Of a stretch of DNA of 64,000 nt, positions 52,847 to 61,561 are shown one piece after another. The notes below the pieces were generated by a model, which had not been told where the DNA came from, did no database searches, and saw only the letters and a list, made by a program, of their open reading frames with translations. Numbering within the stretch: the stretch's first letter is position 1; each line of letters begins with the position of its first letter. Position numbers and translations under genes: made by a program. Source of the DNA: JADCRZ01 sp965200945 (GTDB lineage: Bacteria; Bacteroidota; Bacteroidia; Chitinophagales; Chitinophagaceae). The stretch covers positions 6,076,001 through 6,140,000 of the forward strand of contig OZ241749.1 in assembly GCA_965200945.1 (NCBI GenBank). The letters are read 5' to 3'.

Positions 52847-53911
52847 TTAACTTATTGCAGCCCCTTCTCCAACCTCCCTCCCCAAAAACGCCTCCAGCTG
52901 CTCCAGCAAGATCAGCTGGTTCAAGGCGCGGTTGAGGTTTTGTTCGGGGTAGGTGGTCTGGTAGTAGATGTCGTTGTTGAGGAAATCGGTGACGAAGCGC
53001 AGGGCCTGCATGTAGGTCATCAGGAGGCCGCTGAGATGGATGTCGGCTTTTTCGGCGGGGGTGAACAAGGGCGCGGCGTGCAGGTAGCCGTCGACAAGCG
53101 CATGGTAATAAGCCGGCTCGATGGCGATCTTTTCCCAGGCGGTGCTGTTTTCGTCTTCGGTACAGGCCAGCGTGCGGATCAGGTCGCCGATGTCGGAAAA
53201 AAAGTAGCCGGGCATCACGGTGTCGAGATCTATCGGACAGATCGCTTCGCGGGTTTCGGTATGAAAGAGGATGTTGCTGATCTTTCCGTCGTGGTGCATC
53301 AGGCGGATGGGATAGCCGGGGTTGTCTTTGAGGCGCAGAAAATATTCGACCAGGTGCTTTCTGTCGCGCAGCTCGGAGATCACGTGCGTGGCGCGCAGCA
53401 GGCGCATTATCATGCCACCCGTGATGGCTTCCTCGAACTGCCGGTAGCGAAGTTCCAGGTTGTGGAAATCGGGAAGGGGCTTGTACAGCAGATTTTCATC
53501 AAGCCCGGTGAGGGAGCGGATAAAGCCCGCGAAACAGGATGCGGCGGAACCCGCTTCCCCGGTGGTAGCGGCCACTTTGCGTGTATACGAATCGGGGATG
53601 AACTGCGTAGCTTTCCATACGTTGTCGTCCGCATCGATCCAGTAATCTTTGTGGTGGTGCGATAGTACCAGCGAGGGGATTTCGGCAGAGGCTTCCTGCC
53701 GCAGGTGATTGTAGATAAGCCGGTAATTGAGGATGATGTTTTCGGGGCGGCTGAACACGCGCTGGTTGAGGCATTGCAGCACGATGGACGGCTGGTCGGG
53801 CGTGAACGTGACCTTGTAGGTGCGGTTGATCAGGCCGTTGCCCAGCTTTTCGATCACAGGTATGCCCGATCCGAACTGGGCGGCTGCCTTTTGTACAGTA
53901 GTTTCGTTCAT
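52847..53911 (-). CDS. Phosphotransferase-family kinase, similar to N-acetylhexosamine kinase
   Basis: The 354-residue protein has the aminoglycoside-phosphotransferase/kinase fold: GLINRTYKV near 28 (P-loop-like), a catalytic-loop RLMHHDGKISNILF near 205 (normally HxDxxxxN, here HHDGKISN) and ICPIDLDTVMPGYFFSDIGDLIR near 225, a metal-binding motif close to that in N-acetylhexosamine 1-kinase (IDLDTVMPG). It phosphorylates a small molecule in the cytoplasm, plausibly a hexosamine or other sugar; substrate cannot be told from the sequence. It lies 42 bp downstream of the MiaE-like gene on the same strand. Confidence 0.88.
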   Translation of the reverse strand: MNETTVQKAAAQFGSGIPVIEKLGNGLINRTYKVTFTPDQPSIVLQCLNQRVFSRPENIILNYRLIYNHLRQEASAEIPSLVLSHHHKDYWIDADDNVWKATQFIPDSYTRKVAATTGEAGSAASCFAGFIRSLTGLDENLLYKPLPDFHNLELRYRQFEEAITGGMIMRLLRATHVISELRDRKHLVEYFLRLKDNPGYPIRLMHHDGKISNILFHTETREAICPIDLDTVMPGYFFSDIGDLIRTLACTEDENSTAWEKIAIEPAYYHALVDGYLHAAPLFTPAEKADIHLSGLLMTYMQALRFVTDFLNNDIYYQTTYPEQNLNRALNQLILLEQLEAFLGREVGEGAAIS

Positions 53912-53953
53912 GCGTTTTGGTTATGTCTGATGCGTTCTCACTGCCGGCTGTTG

Positions 53954-54562
53954 CTAATGCATGCGGTCGCCCCTGACTTCCATGCGTGTCATCAGGTCCG
54001 CTTCATAGGCCAGCCATTCCTTCCAGCGGCGGCGCACTTTGTCGTGTTCCACATAGGTTTCGGCCAGCCCGATAAAAAGGTGGTAATGCCCGGCCTCGCT
54101 TTCCATGAAACGGCGGTAGAAATGCTGCAGGTATTCATCCTCGAGCCCCTCGCTCAGGCGCTTGAACCGCTCGCAGCTTCTGGCCTCTATCAGTGCAAAG
54201 ATCAGCAGCTTGTCGAGCAGCCCGTCTTGCGGCGAGCCGTCCTTTTTCTGGAATTTCAGCAGTTCATTCACATATGCATCTTTCCGCTGCCGGCCCAGCT
54301 GCAGGTTCCGCTTTTTCAGTTCGGCGATCACCATCCTGAAATGACCCCATTCTTCCGTGACGATGGGCGAAAGTTCCTGCACCAGCGCTGTTTTTTCGGG
54401 ATACCGCTGGATGAGCGAAATACAGCTAGAAGCGGCTTTCTGTTCGCACCAGGCATGATCGGTGAGGATCGCCTCCAGCGAGATGCTGGCCAGGTCTACC
54501 CAGCGCGGATCAGTAGGCAGCTGTAACCCCAGGATATTTTTTTGCTCTTCCGCCGTTTTCAT
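53954..54562 (-). CDS. miaE: MiaE-like tRNA hydroxylase
   Basis: From the ATG at 54562-54560 (MKTAEEQKNILGLQLPTDPR) the protein is 202 residues, the usual length of MiaE. Di-iron ligand motifs are visible: the E in SLEAILTDHAW near 30, TEEWGHF near 75, LIFALIEARSCERFKRL near 122 and ESEAGHYHLF near 155, as in the ferritin-like MiaE. The enzyme hydroxylates the ms2i6A modification at tRNA position 37. The frame extends upstream to 54676, but those residues lie across the opposite gene region and are unlike the family. A TAnnTTTG element ends 5 nt before the ATG. Confidence 0.9.
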   Translation of the reverse strand: MKTAEEQKNILGLQLPTDPRWVDLASISLEAILTDHAWCEQKAASSCISLIQRYPEKTALVQELSPIVTEEWGHFRMVIAELKKRNLQLGRQRKDAYVNELLKFQKKDGSPQDGLLDKLLIFALIEARSCERFKRLSEGLEDEYLQHFYRRFMESEAGHYHLFIGLAETYVEHDKVRRRWKEWLAYEADLMTRMEVRGDRMH

Positions 54563-54567
54563 GCCAA

Positions 54568-54575
54568 CAAAATTA
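54568..54575 (-). promoter_or_regulatory. TAnnTTTG element just before the MiaE-like start codon
   Basis: On the minus strand TAATTTTG (54575-54568) ends 5 nt before the ATG at 54562. A TTG (54594-54592) lies 16 bp upstream and may act as part of a -33 element. The transcript would be nearly leaderless. Confidence 0.5.
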
Positions 54576-54635
54576 AAGGGAAACCCCGGTGCAAGTTTAA
54601 AATCTTTCCGTTCTTTGTCCAAAGAAACAGATCGC

Positions 54636-55742
54636 TTGGCAGAAGATTTTTTGTTAAAAAAACTGCTCGAACGCAAACAGCTCGATGCTTACCGTCAACT
54701 GAAACAGGCGGCCGGTACCCGTGATTTTTGTTCCAACGATTACCTGGGCATCACCCGCAACCAGCTGATCGAGAAATACCTCGCAGGCCATCCCGACCGC
54801 TTGCTACCGGCCGGCAGCACCGGTTCCAGGCTGCTGACAGGCAACTACCCGCTTATAGAAAAGACCGAAAAAAGCATTGCTGACTTTCATGAGGCACCGT
54901 GCGGGCTCCTCTTCAACTCGGGCTACGATGCCAATACCGGCCTCCTGAGCGCGGTGCCGCAACGGGGAGACACCATCGTTTATGATTACCTGATCCATGC
55001 TTCGCTTCGCGACGGCATCCGCCTGAGCAACGCGCAGTCTTACTCTTTCCAGCACAACAATACGGACGACCTGAAAAAAAAGCTGAAAGCTGCCACCGGC
55101 AACCTCTTCGTAGTCACCGAATCGGTGTTTTCGATGGACGGCGACCTAGCCCCGTTAAAAAAGATCGCCGCTCTCTGCGCCCGCTTCGAGGCCAACCTGA
55201 TCGTAGACGAAGCCCATGCCACCGGCGTGATCGGGGAGCAGGGGGGCGGACTCGTTCAGGAGCTTGGTCTGCAGGAGGCCTGTTTCGCCCGCATCCATAC
55301 GTTTGGAAAGGCCTGCGGCGCACATGGCGCCGTGGTGCTGGGGAGCGAAACGCTCAAATGCTTTCTCGTTAATTTTTGCCGGCCTTTTATGTACACGACC
55401 GCCCTGCCACCCATGAGCGTGGCGGCCATCGAAGCGGCCTACCAGATCTTCCCTTACCTCGACGAAGAACGCAGGCACCTCGAACAGCTGATCACCCTCT
55501 TTCAATCGGCCACCCTGCCCTATCGCCTGCTGATAAGTCGCACCCCCGTGCAGGGCATCATCATACCGGGCAACAGCGAAGTGAAAGCTGTGGCCGCGCA
55601 GTTGCAAAATAAGGGATGGGACATCAGGCCCATCCTGTATCCGACCGTTCCGCGGGGAGAGGAGCGCCTGCGCATCGTGCTGCATGCTTTCAATACCGCC
55701 GATGAAGTGCAGGAATTGCTGACGGATATCTTGGGGTTATAG
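54636..55742 (+). CDS. 8-amino-7-oxononanoate synthase-like aminotransferase-fold enzyme
   Basis: I chose the TTG at 54636 (LAEDFLLKKLLERKQ), giving 368 residues, because the earlier part of the frame crosses the MiaE start region and does not resemble the family. The PLP-dependent alpha-oxoamine synthase marks are DFCSNDYLG near 31, GSTGSRLLTGN near 60, VTESVFSMDGDLAPL near 155, IVDEAHATGVIGEQG near 190 and HTFGKACGAHG with the PLP Lys225. The family joins an acyl-CoA and an amino acid; BioF makes 8-amino-7-oxononanoate in biotin synthesis. Other biotin genes are absent here, so a related synthase cannot be ruled out. Confidence 0.85.
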   Translation: MAEDFLLKKLLERKQLDAYRQLKQAAGTRDFCSNDYLGITRNQLIEKYLAGHPDRLLPAGSTGSRLLTGNYPLIEKTEKSIADFHEAPCGLLFNSGYDANTGLLSAVPQRGDTIVYDYLIHASLRDGIRLSNAQSYSFQHNNTDDLKKKLKAATGNLFVVTESVFSMDGDLAPLKKIAALCARFEANLIVDEAHATGVIGEQGGGLVQELGLQEACFARIHTFGKACGAHGAVVLGSETLKCFLVNFCRPFMYTTALPPMSVAAIEAAYQIFPYLDEERRHLEQLITLFQSATLPYRLLISRTPVQGIIIPGNSEVKAVAAQLQNKGWDIRPILYPTVPRGEERLRIVLHAFNTADEVQELLTDILGL

Positions 55743-55851
55743 ATCAGGATACCTGCTTGCATCGGGAGCGAATAAGATACCAGGCAAGAGGGAGATCACC
55801 TTTTAATTCTATAAAAATTAGTCTACTTTTAAGCATTACCAAATCCACCAT

Positions 55852-58302
55852 ATGAGAATTGGTCCTTTTCTTCTCTTTGCCATCATTACCCTTGTGCTGA
55901 TCGGCCTGCTGAACACGTCGTATGTACTGCAGGCGCCGCTCGGCAAACTCCTGAGCCCGCAGCAGGGTATCTGGCAGAATGCCGAAGCCGCCAATGAAAA
56001 TTACAATGCCGAACTCGTGCTCCCCGCGTTGAAAGGCAATGCGGAAGTGTACCTGGACGACCGGCTCGTGCCGCATGTATTTGCCGAGCAGGATGCCGAT
56101 GCCTATTTCGCGGAAGGCTACCTGCATGCAAAGTTCAGGCTCTTCCAGATGGATTTTCAGACGCGCGCCGCCGCCGGCCGGCTCAGCGAAGTGCTGGGAG
56201 ACAGCACCGGGGGCCGTAGCATCCTGAACAAGGTAGACCGCTATTTCCGGCGGCTGGGCATGGCATACGGCGCGGAGAAGTCGCTGCAGATGATGGAGGC
56301 AGACCCGGTAAGCAAAGAGTTTTGCGATGCTTACACCGCCGGCGTGAACGCCTACATCGGCGGGCTGACAGAAAGCACCATGCCCCTCGAATACAAGCTG
56401 CTGGGTTTTAAACCCGAACCCTGGAACAACCTGAAGATCGCGCTGTTCCTCAAGCTTATGTCGTTCGACCTGGCCGGGTATGAAAGCGATTTCGAATACA
56501 CCGAAGCCCGCAACGCCTTTACCAAAGAGATGTACGAACAGCTGTACCCGCTGTACGAAGATTTTGTAGACCCGATCATTCCCAAAGGCACCGTGTATGA
56601 TCGCCCTTCCATTATACCGGTACAGCCCTCCGATGCCGACTCGCTTTACTTCAGGTATAAAAAGGAAGCCGGCCCCATGCCTTCCGAGCCTTTCAAACCA
56701 GACCGGGAGAACGGCAGCAACAACTGGGCAGTCAGCGGCGCCAAAACAAAAAGCGGTTATCCCATCCTGTGCAACGACCCGCACCTGGGGCTCAACCTGC
56801 CTTCACTCTGGTACGAGATCCAGCTGCAGACACCCACAATGAACGTGTACGGCGCTTCCTTTCCCTGCTCGCCCGGAGTAGCCATCGGCTTCAACGACAA
56901 TTGTGCCTTTGGATTCACGAATGCCGGTCGCGATGTGCGAGATTACTATGAGATACAGTACAACCCGGCAAAGCACCAGTACTATTTCAATGGAAGCTGG
57001 GTAGACGCCAAGCTGAGGCTTGAACGGATCCATATAAAGAACAAACCCGACATGGTAGATACGGTTGCTTATACCGTATTCGGACCCATCATGTTTGAAC
57101 CGAAATACGCAGGCAAGCTATCCGACGGGAAGTATTACGCCGTAAAGTGGAAGGCCCACGATCCGAGCAATGAAGTAAAGGTGTTTTACGGATTGAACCG
57201 GGCCCGCAACTACGATGACTATCTCAACGCCATCAAGAATTTTCACACCCCTGGGCAGAATTGCATCTTCGCCGCCAAGAACGGCGACATCGCCTTGTGG
57301 GCGCAGGGGGAGTTCCCGGCCAAATGGCGGCGGCAGGGTGAGTTTGTGATGCCTGGTACCGACAGCAGTTACATGTGGCAGGGCATGATTCCGCAAAACG
57401 AAAACCCGCACCAGGTGAACCCGGCCAGGGGCTTTGTAAGCAGCGCCAACCAGGTACCGGCAGACTCCACTTATCCTTACGTGCTCGAAGGTTCGTTTGC
57501 GCCTTACCGGGGCTTGTACATCAACCAGCAGCTCACTTCCATGCAACAGATCACCCCGCAGGATATGATGAAACTGCAGACCAACAATTTCAATGTGCTC
57601 GCCGGCTCCGTGTTGCCCCGCCTCCTCAAAGCAGTGGACGAAAGCAAAGTGACTGGGCCTACAAAGGAATACTGGAACCTGCTAAAGACCTGGGATGGCT
57701 ACAACGACCCGCAGGAAAAAGGGGCCAGTGTGTTCAACGTTCTTTATGACAGCCTGAAAACGGTGGTATATGAAGACGAGTTTGCCGGGCTCACTACCTA
57801 TAAGCTGCCGTACGAAAGTACGCTCGCAGAAGGCATCCTCCACGACTCCGCTTACCGTTTCCTCGACGACATCCGTACGCCCCGCAAGGAAACACTGCAG
57901 GAAGATATCATGCTCGCGCTTCAACGCGCCCTGCCTGTGCTGCAGGAAGCCAATGCAAGGAACGAGCTGCAGTGGTACCAGTTCAAGGATACCCACATCA
58001 ATCACCTGCTGTCGCTGCCCTCCCTCAGCAGGCAGCATATAAACACCGGTGGAGGCGTTTATTCCATCAACGCCACAAAACCCAATCATGGTCCCAGCTG
58101 GCGCATGATCGTGCAGCTGAGTCCGCAGACGGAAGCCTACGGGGTGTTCCCCGGCGGACAAAGCGGCAATCCGGGCAGCGTGTACTATGATAATTTTATC
58201 ACTACCTGGCAGCAGGGGCAGTATTACCCCCTGTTCGTGATGAAAAAGGGGGATGCCGCCAACCCGCACATCAAGTGGAAAATGCATTTTACCAAAGGAT
58301 AA
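55852..58302 (+). CDS. Penicillin acylase-family Ntn hydrolase
   Basis: The 816-residue protein has an N-terminal hydrophobic segment (LFAIITLVLIGLLNTSYV, about 5-22). It has the precursor layout of penicillin-acylase-family enzymes: an alpha subunit of about 285 residues, then the processing site ENG-SNNWAVSG where Ser289 becomes the N-terminal nucleophile of the beta subunit. NDPHLGLNLPSLWYEI and PGVAIGFNDNCAFGFTNAGRD follow as expected, and a late stretch has LSPQTEAYGVFPGGQSGNP. The family cleaves amides, for example of acyl-homoserine lactones or beta-lactams. Substrate is open. It is probably periplasmic. Confidence 0.93.
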   Translation: MRIGPFLLFAIITLVLIGLLNTSYVLQAPLGKLLSPQQGIWQNAEAANENYNAELVLPALKGNAEVYLDDRLVPHVFAEQDADAYFAEGYLHAKFRLFQMDFQTRAAAGRLSEVLGDSTGGRSILNKVDRYFRRLGMAYGAEKSLQMMEADPVSKEFCDAYTAGVNAYIGGLTESTMPLEYKLLGFKPEPWNNLKIALFLKLMSFDLAGYESDFEYTEARNAFTKEMYEQLYPLYEDFVDPIIPKGTVYDRPSIIPVQPSDADSLYFRYKKEAGPMPSEPFKPDRENGSNNWAVSGAKTKSGYPILCNDPHLGLNLPSLWYEIQLQTPTMNVYGASFPCSPGVAIGFNDNCAFGFTNAGRDVRDYYEIQYNPAKHQYYFNGSWVDAKLRLERIHIKNKPDMVDTVAYTVFGPIMFEPKYAGKLSDGKYYAVKWKAHDPSNEVKVFYGLNRARNYDDYLNAIKNFHTPGQNCIFAAKNGDIALWAQGEFPAKWRRQGEFVMPGTDSSYMWQGMIPQNENPHQVNPARGFVSSANQVPADSTYPYVLEGSFAPYRGLYINQQLTSMQQITPQDMMKLQTNNFNVLAGSVLPRLLKAVDESKVTGPTKEYWNLLKTWDGYNDPQEKGASVFNVLYDSLKTVVYEDEFAGLTTYKLPYESTLAEGILHDSAYRFLDDIRTPRKETLQEDIMLALQRALPVLQEANARNELQWYQFKDTHINHLLSLPSLSRQHINTGGGVYSINATKPNHGPSWRMIVQLSPQTEAYGVFPGGQSGNPGSVYYDNFITTWQQGQYYPLFVMKKGDAANPHIKWKMHFTKG

Positions 58303-58350
58303 AAAAAAGATCGCCTGCGTGCGCAATGTGTCTTTAAAATACCTCACTGC

Positions 58351-58716
58351 ATGAAAAAATTCATCGTTTCCCTTATCCTCATCGCCCTGCTCAGCCTCCT
58401 GGCCGGTTTCTACCTGCCCTGGTGGACCATTGCAGTTGTGGCCTTTCTGGTGTCTTTGTCTATTCCGCAACGGCCGGCCACCGCTTTTCTTACCGGGTTC
58501 CTGGCGCTGTTTATTTTGTGGTTTGCGTTTGCGTTCATGATCAGCAGCGGTAACAACCACCTGCTGGCGCGAAAGATATCGGTCGTTATTTTTAAAGCCG
58601 AGAACGCTTTCCTGCTGATGCTGGTCTCCGCCCTAATCGGCGCGCTGGTAGCGGGTTTTGCGGCGCTTACAGGCAGTTTTGCACGCAGGATACCGGCGAA
58701 GCAACGAACCTATTAA
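58351..58716 (+). CDS. Small membrane protein, unrecognised
   Basis: The 121-residue protein has about four hydrophobic segments (FIVSLILIALLSLLAGFYL, WWTIAVVAFLVSLSI, AFLTGFLALFILWFAFAFMI, LLMLVSALIGALVAGFAALT) and a basic tail (RRIPAKQR). No named family is recognised. It lies 48 bp after the acylase stop and 60 bp before the DUF5686 protein start, so the three may form one transcript. Confidence 0.75.
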   Translation: MKKFIVSLILIALLSLLAGFYLPWWTIAVVAFLVSLSIPQRPATAFLTGFLALFILWFAFAFMISSGNNHLLARKISVVIFKAENAFLLMLVSALIGALVAGFAALTGSFARRIPAKQRTY

Positions 58717-58776
58717 CTGCGGGCTTTCTTCCTCATGTCCTCACCCGGTGGCCTGATAATTTATTCAACTTATTTT

Positions 58777-61248
58777 ATGCGAACCCTGCTGGTCAGTCTC
58801 TTCCTGCTTTTTTGTACAGCCGCGCTGGCCGGCAGGATATCGGGCACCATCACCGACCAGGCGGGGCATCCGCTGGGATATGCTTCCGTACTTGTAAAGG
58901 GAACCGGTACCGGTACCACGGCCAACAGCGAAGGGAAATTTTTTCTGGAGCTCGACCCGGGCAGGTATACGCTGGTATGCCAGTATGTGGGATATGAACG
59001 GACGGAAAAAACGGCAACGGTAACTTCAGCCGACCTCACGATAAATTTCACGCTGGCCCTGCAGCAGACCAGTATGAAAGAAGTTGTCATCAGGCCCGGT
59101 GGCGAAGACCCGGCTTATGAGATCATCCGCAACGCCATCAGGAAAAGGGATTATTACCTCAACCAGGTAAGCGCTTTCCAGTGTCAGGTGTATACCAAGG
59201 GACAGCTGCGGCTGAGAAACACGCCGAAGAAATTTTTCGGTCAGACCCTGGACTTTGGTGACGGCGGGGCCGATTCGGGCAAGCCCCGCATGCTCTATCT
59301 AACTGAAAGCATGGCCACCTATTCGGTGCAGAAACCCGGCAAAGCAAAAATAGACGTAACATCCACCAAGGTGAGCGGCGAGAGCGACGGGTTCGGACTG
59401 AGCCATCCGCAGTTCATTTCATTCTACGAGAACAACATCAACATCGCCCAAAACCTGAATAGGCGGGGCTTTGTGTCGCCCATCGCGTCGAATGCACTCA
59501 ACTATTACCGGTATAAATTCAGGGGCGTGTTCTTTGAAGATGGAAAAGAGATCAACAAGATCGAAGTGATCCCACGCCGGAAATACGACCCGGTTTTTTC
59601 GGGCTTCATCAACATCACGGAAAACGACTGGCGCATACACAGTTTGCAATTGCGGGTGACCAAAGAATCGCAGATAGATATTCTCGACACGCTGCAAATA
59701 GAGCAGCTGTACATCCCGCTGGAAAAAGATATCTGGGTGATCAAAAGCCAGGTGCTTTATCCCGCCGCGAAGTTCTTCGGACTGGAAGCATACGGAAGCT
59801 TTGTAAACATCTATTCGGGTTTCGACATCCACCCGGTATTCCCCAAGAAGTTCTTCGATAATATTTACCTCACTTTCACCGACAGCTCAAACAAACGCAC
59901 GGGTGAATTCTGGGATTCGATCAGGCCGGTGCCGTTGCAAACGGAAGAGCTGCTTGATTATCACAAAAAAGACAGCATTGAAAAAGTCCATGCCACTGCG
60001 GCCTATCTGGATTCGATCGATAAAAAAGGAAACAAGATCAATCTGCCTGCTTTCCTGTTGCTGGGACAATCGTTCCAGCGCCAAAGCCGGCGCGAATCAT
60101 ATTCGCTGAACCCGGTCATCAACGCCGTGAGCTACAACACGGTGGAAGGCTGGGCGTTAAACCTCCAGGGAATATATACCAAACGGCTCGACAGCATCCG
60201 GGAAAGCAGGAAGGCGTTTGTGTTGTCACCCACCATCCGGTACGGGTTCAGCAACGGGCACCTGAACGGATCGCTGCGGGCCGGGTATGCATTCGGAAAG
60301 GCATATTATTCTGCGTTTTCGGTGAGTGGGGGAAGAACGGTGTTCCAGTTCAACAACGACAACCCGATCAGCGCCCTCACCAACTCCTACAGCACCTTGT
60401 TTGAAAAGCGCAACCTGATGAAGATCTATGAAGCCTGGTTTGGCCGGGCGGCCTACACCCAGGGGATCGGTGACGGCCTTACCTTCCAGGGGTTTCTCGA
60501 GTATCAGGACCGCTCGCCCCTGGAAAACAGTACCAATTTCAAGATCCGTGATGTGCATTACCGGGAGTTCACGCCCAATTTCCCGGTGGAAAGGATCAGC
60601 CGCAACATTACGCGGCACCAGGCGCTCATAAGCTCGTTCACGCTGACCTGGCAGCCGGGGGCACGTTACATCAAGTTCCCCGACCGGAAGATCAGCATCG
60701 GATCCAAATACCCGCGGCTGCAGCTGAACTATACACGGGGGTACGACGGTGTGCTGGGCAGTGATGTCAACTACGACAAATGGCGCTTCAGCATCAGCGA
60801 CAACCTGAACCTGAAGCTGGCGGGCAAGTTCAGCTACAGGGTGGCCTTCGGCGGCTTCATCCATGCCACCAAAGTAGAGTTCCCCGACTACCAGCATTTC
60901 GACGGCAACCAGTCCATTTTTGCGGGCGCCTATGTCCGCAGTTTTCAGCTGGCTCCCTACTACCTCAACAGCACAGCCACCAATATCTACACCACACTGA
61001 ATGCCGAACACCATTTCGGCGGCCTGTTAACCGGCAAGATACCGCTGCTGCAAAAGCTGAACTGGTACCTGGTGTCGGGCACCAACAGTTTCTACGTAAA
61101 CCCGAAAAACAACTACGTAGAAGTTTTCGCCGGTCTGGAAAACATCCTAAAGATCCTGCGCTTCGATTTTGTCCAATCCTTCTCCACCGGCCGCGCCCCG
61201 TTCAGCGCCATCCGGATCGGCTTTCAGGGAGCGTTTCTGGGAAATTAG
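58777..61248 (+). CDS. DUF5686 outer-membrane protein with carboxypeptidase-regulatory-like domain
   Basis: From the ATG at 58777 the protein is 823 residues with a Sec signal (MRTLLVSLFLLFCTAALAG). A carboxypeptidase-regulatory-like domain follows (GRISGTITDQAGHPLGYAS, about 19-100), then a DUF5686 body that ends in a predicted beta-barrel with aromatic strands (WRFSISDNLNLKL and FSYRVAFGGFIHA). The last residues are RIGFQGAFLGN. Homologues are common in Bacteroidota and are thought to lie in the outer membrane; their role is unknown. The frame opens at 58735, but the 58777 ATG gives the clean signal peptide. Confidence 0.9.
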   Translation: MRTLLVSLFLLFCTAALAGRISGTITDQAGHPLGYASVLVKGTGTGTTANSEGKFFLELDPGRYTLVCQYVGYERTEKTATVTSADLTINFTLALQQTSMKEVVIRPGGEDPAYEIIRNAIRKRDYYLNQVSAFQCQVYTKGQLRLRNTPKKFFGQTLDFGDGGADSGKPRMLYLTESMATYSVQKPGKAKIDVTSTKVSGESDGFGLSHPQFISFYENNINIAQNLNRRGFVSPIASNALNYYRYKFRGVFFEDGKEINKIEVIPRRKYDPVFSGFINITENDWRIHSLQLRVTKESQIDILDTLQIEQLYIPLEKDIWVIKSQVLYPAAKFFGLEAYGSFVNIYSGFDIHPVFPKKFFDNIYLTFTDSSNKRTGEFWDSIRPVPLQTEELLDYHKKDSIEKVHATAAYLDSIDKKGNKINLPAFLLLGQSFQRQSRRESYSLNPVINAVSYNTVEGWALNLQGIYTKRLDSIRESRKAFVLSPTIRYGFSNGHLNGSLRAGYAFGKAYYSAFSVSGGRTVFQFNNDNPISALTNSYSTLFEKRNLMKIYEAWFGRAAYTQGIGDGLTFQGFLEYQDRSPLENSTNFKIRDVHYREFTPNFPVERISRNITRHQALISSFTLTWQPGARYIKFPDRKISIGSKYPRLQLNYTRGYDGVLGSDVNYDKWRFSISDNLNLKLAGKFSYRVAFGGFIHATKVEFPDYQHFDGNQSIFAGAYVRSFQLAPYYLNSTATNIYTTLNAEHHFGGLLTGKIPLLQKLNWYLVSGTNSFYVNPKNNYVEVFAGLENILKILRFDFVQSFSTGRAPFSAIRIGFQGAFLGN

Positions 61249-61284
61249 GGGGCTGAACCAGAAAATAGCTTGATAGACTGACTA

Positions 61285-61494
61285 GCCTGACAGGCGATGA
61301 CTACACGCTAAATACGTTTTAGAACGATCAATTGTCTGAACCTGGATTGAGCTGATCTATCTGATTTTCCTGGGATTGGATGATTGTAAGCAATGTCCCT
61401 GTCAGGATCATTTTTTCAATCTTATAAATCCAGGTTCAGACAAAAAAATGTTTGCACGCATATAAATCTTGATACTTGTCATCGCCTGTCAGGC
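61285..61494. repeat. Nested inverted-repeat element (MITE- or REP-like) between two genes
   Basis: Two perfect 17-bp inverted pairs are nested: outer arms 61285-61301 and 61478-61494 (core CCTGACAGGCGATGAC), inner arms 61332-61348 and 61427-61443 (TTGTCTGAACCTGGATT and its complement). The whole 210 bp can fold into one long hairpin. The inner TGTCTGAACC and CAGGTTCAGACA ends resemble dispersed non-coding repeats often seen between genes of this phylum. It fills the gap between DUF5686 and TrhO genes. No coding frame is credible in it. Confidence 0.8.
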
Positions 61495-61541
61495 GCATCG
61501 GTCACCAGGCTCTTTTCTGGTTCGCACGATCTTCTCTTTTG

Positions 61542-61549
61542 TATCTTTG
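61542..61549 (+). promoter_or_regulatory. TAnnTTTG element before trhO
   Basis: TATCTTTG matches the consensus fully and ends 12 nt before the ATG at 61562. No clear -33 TTTG is present at the usual spacing. Confidence 0.5.
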
Positions 61550-61561
61550 CAGCAGATCATT

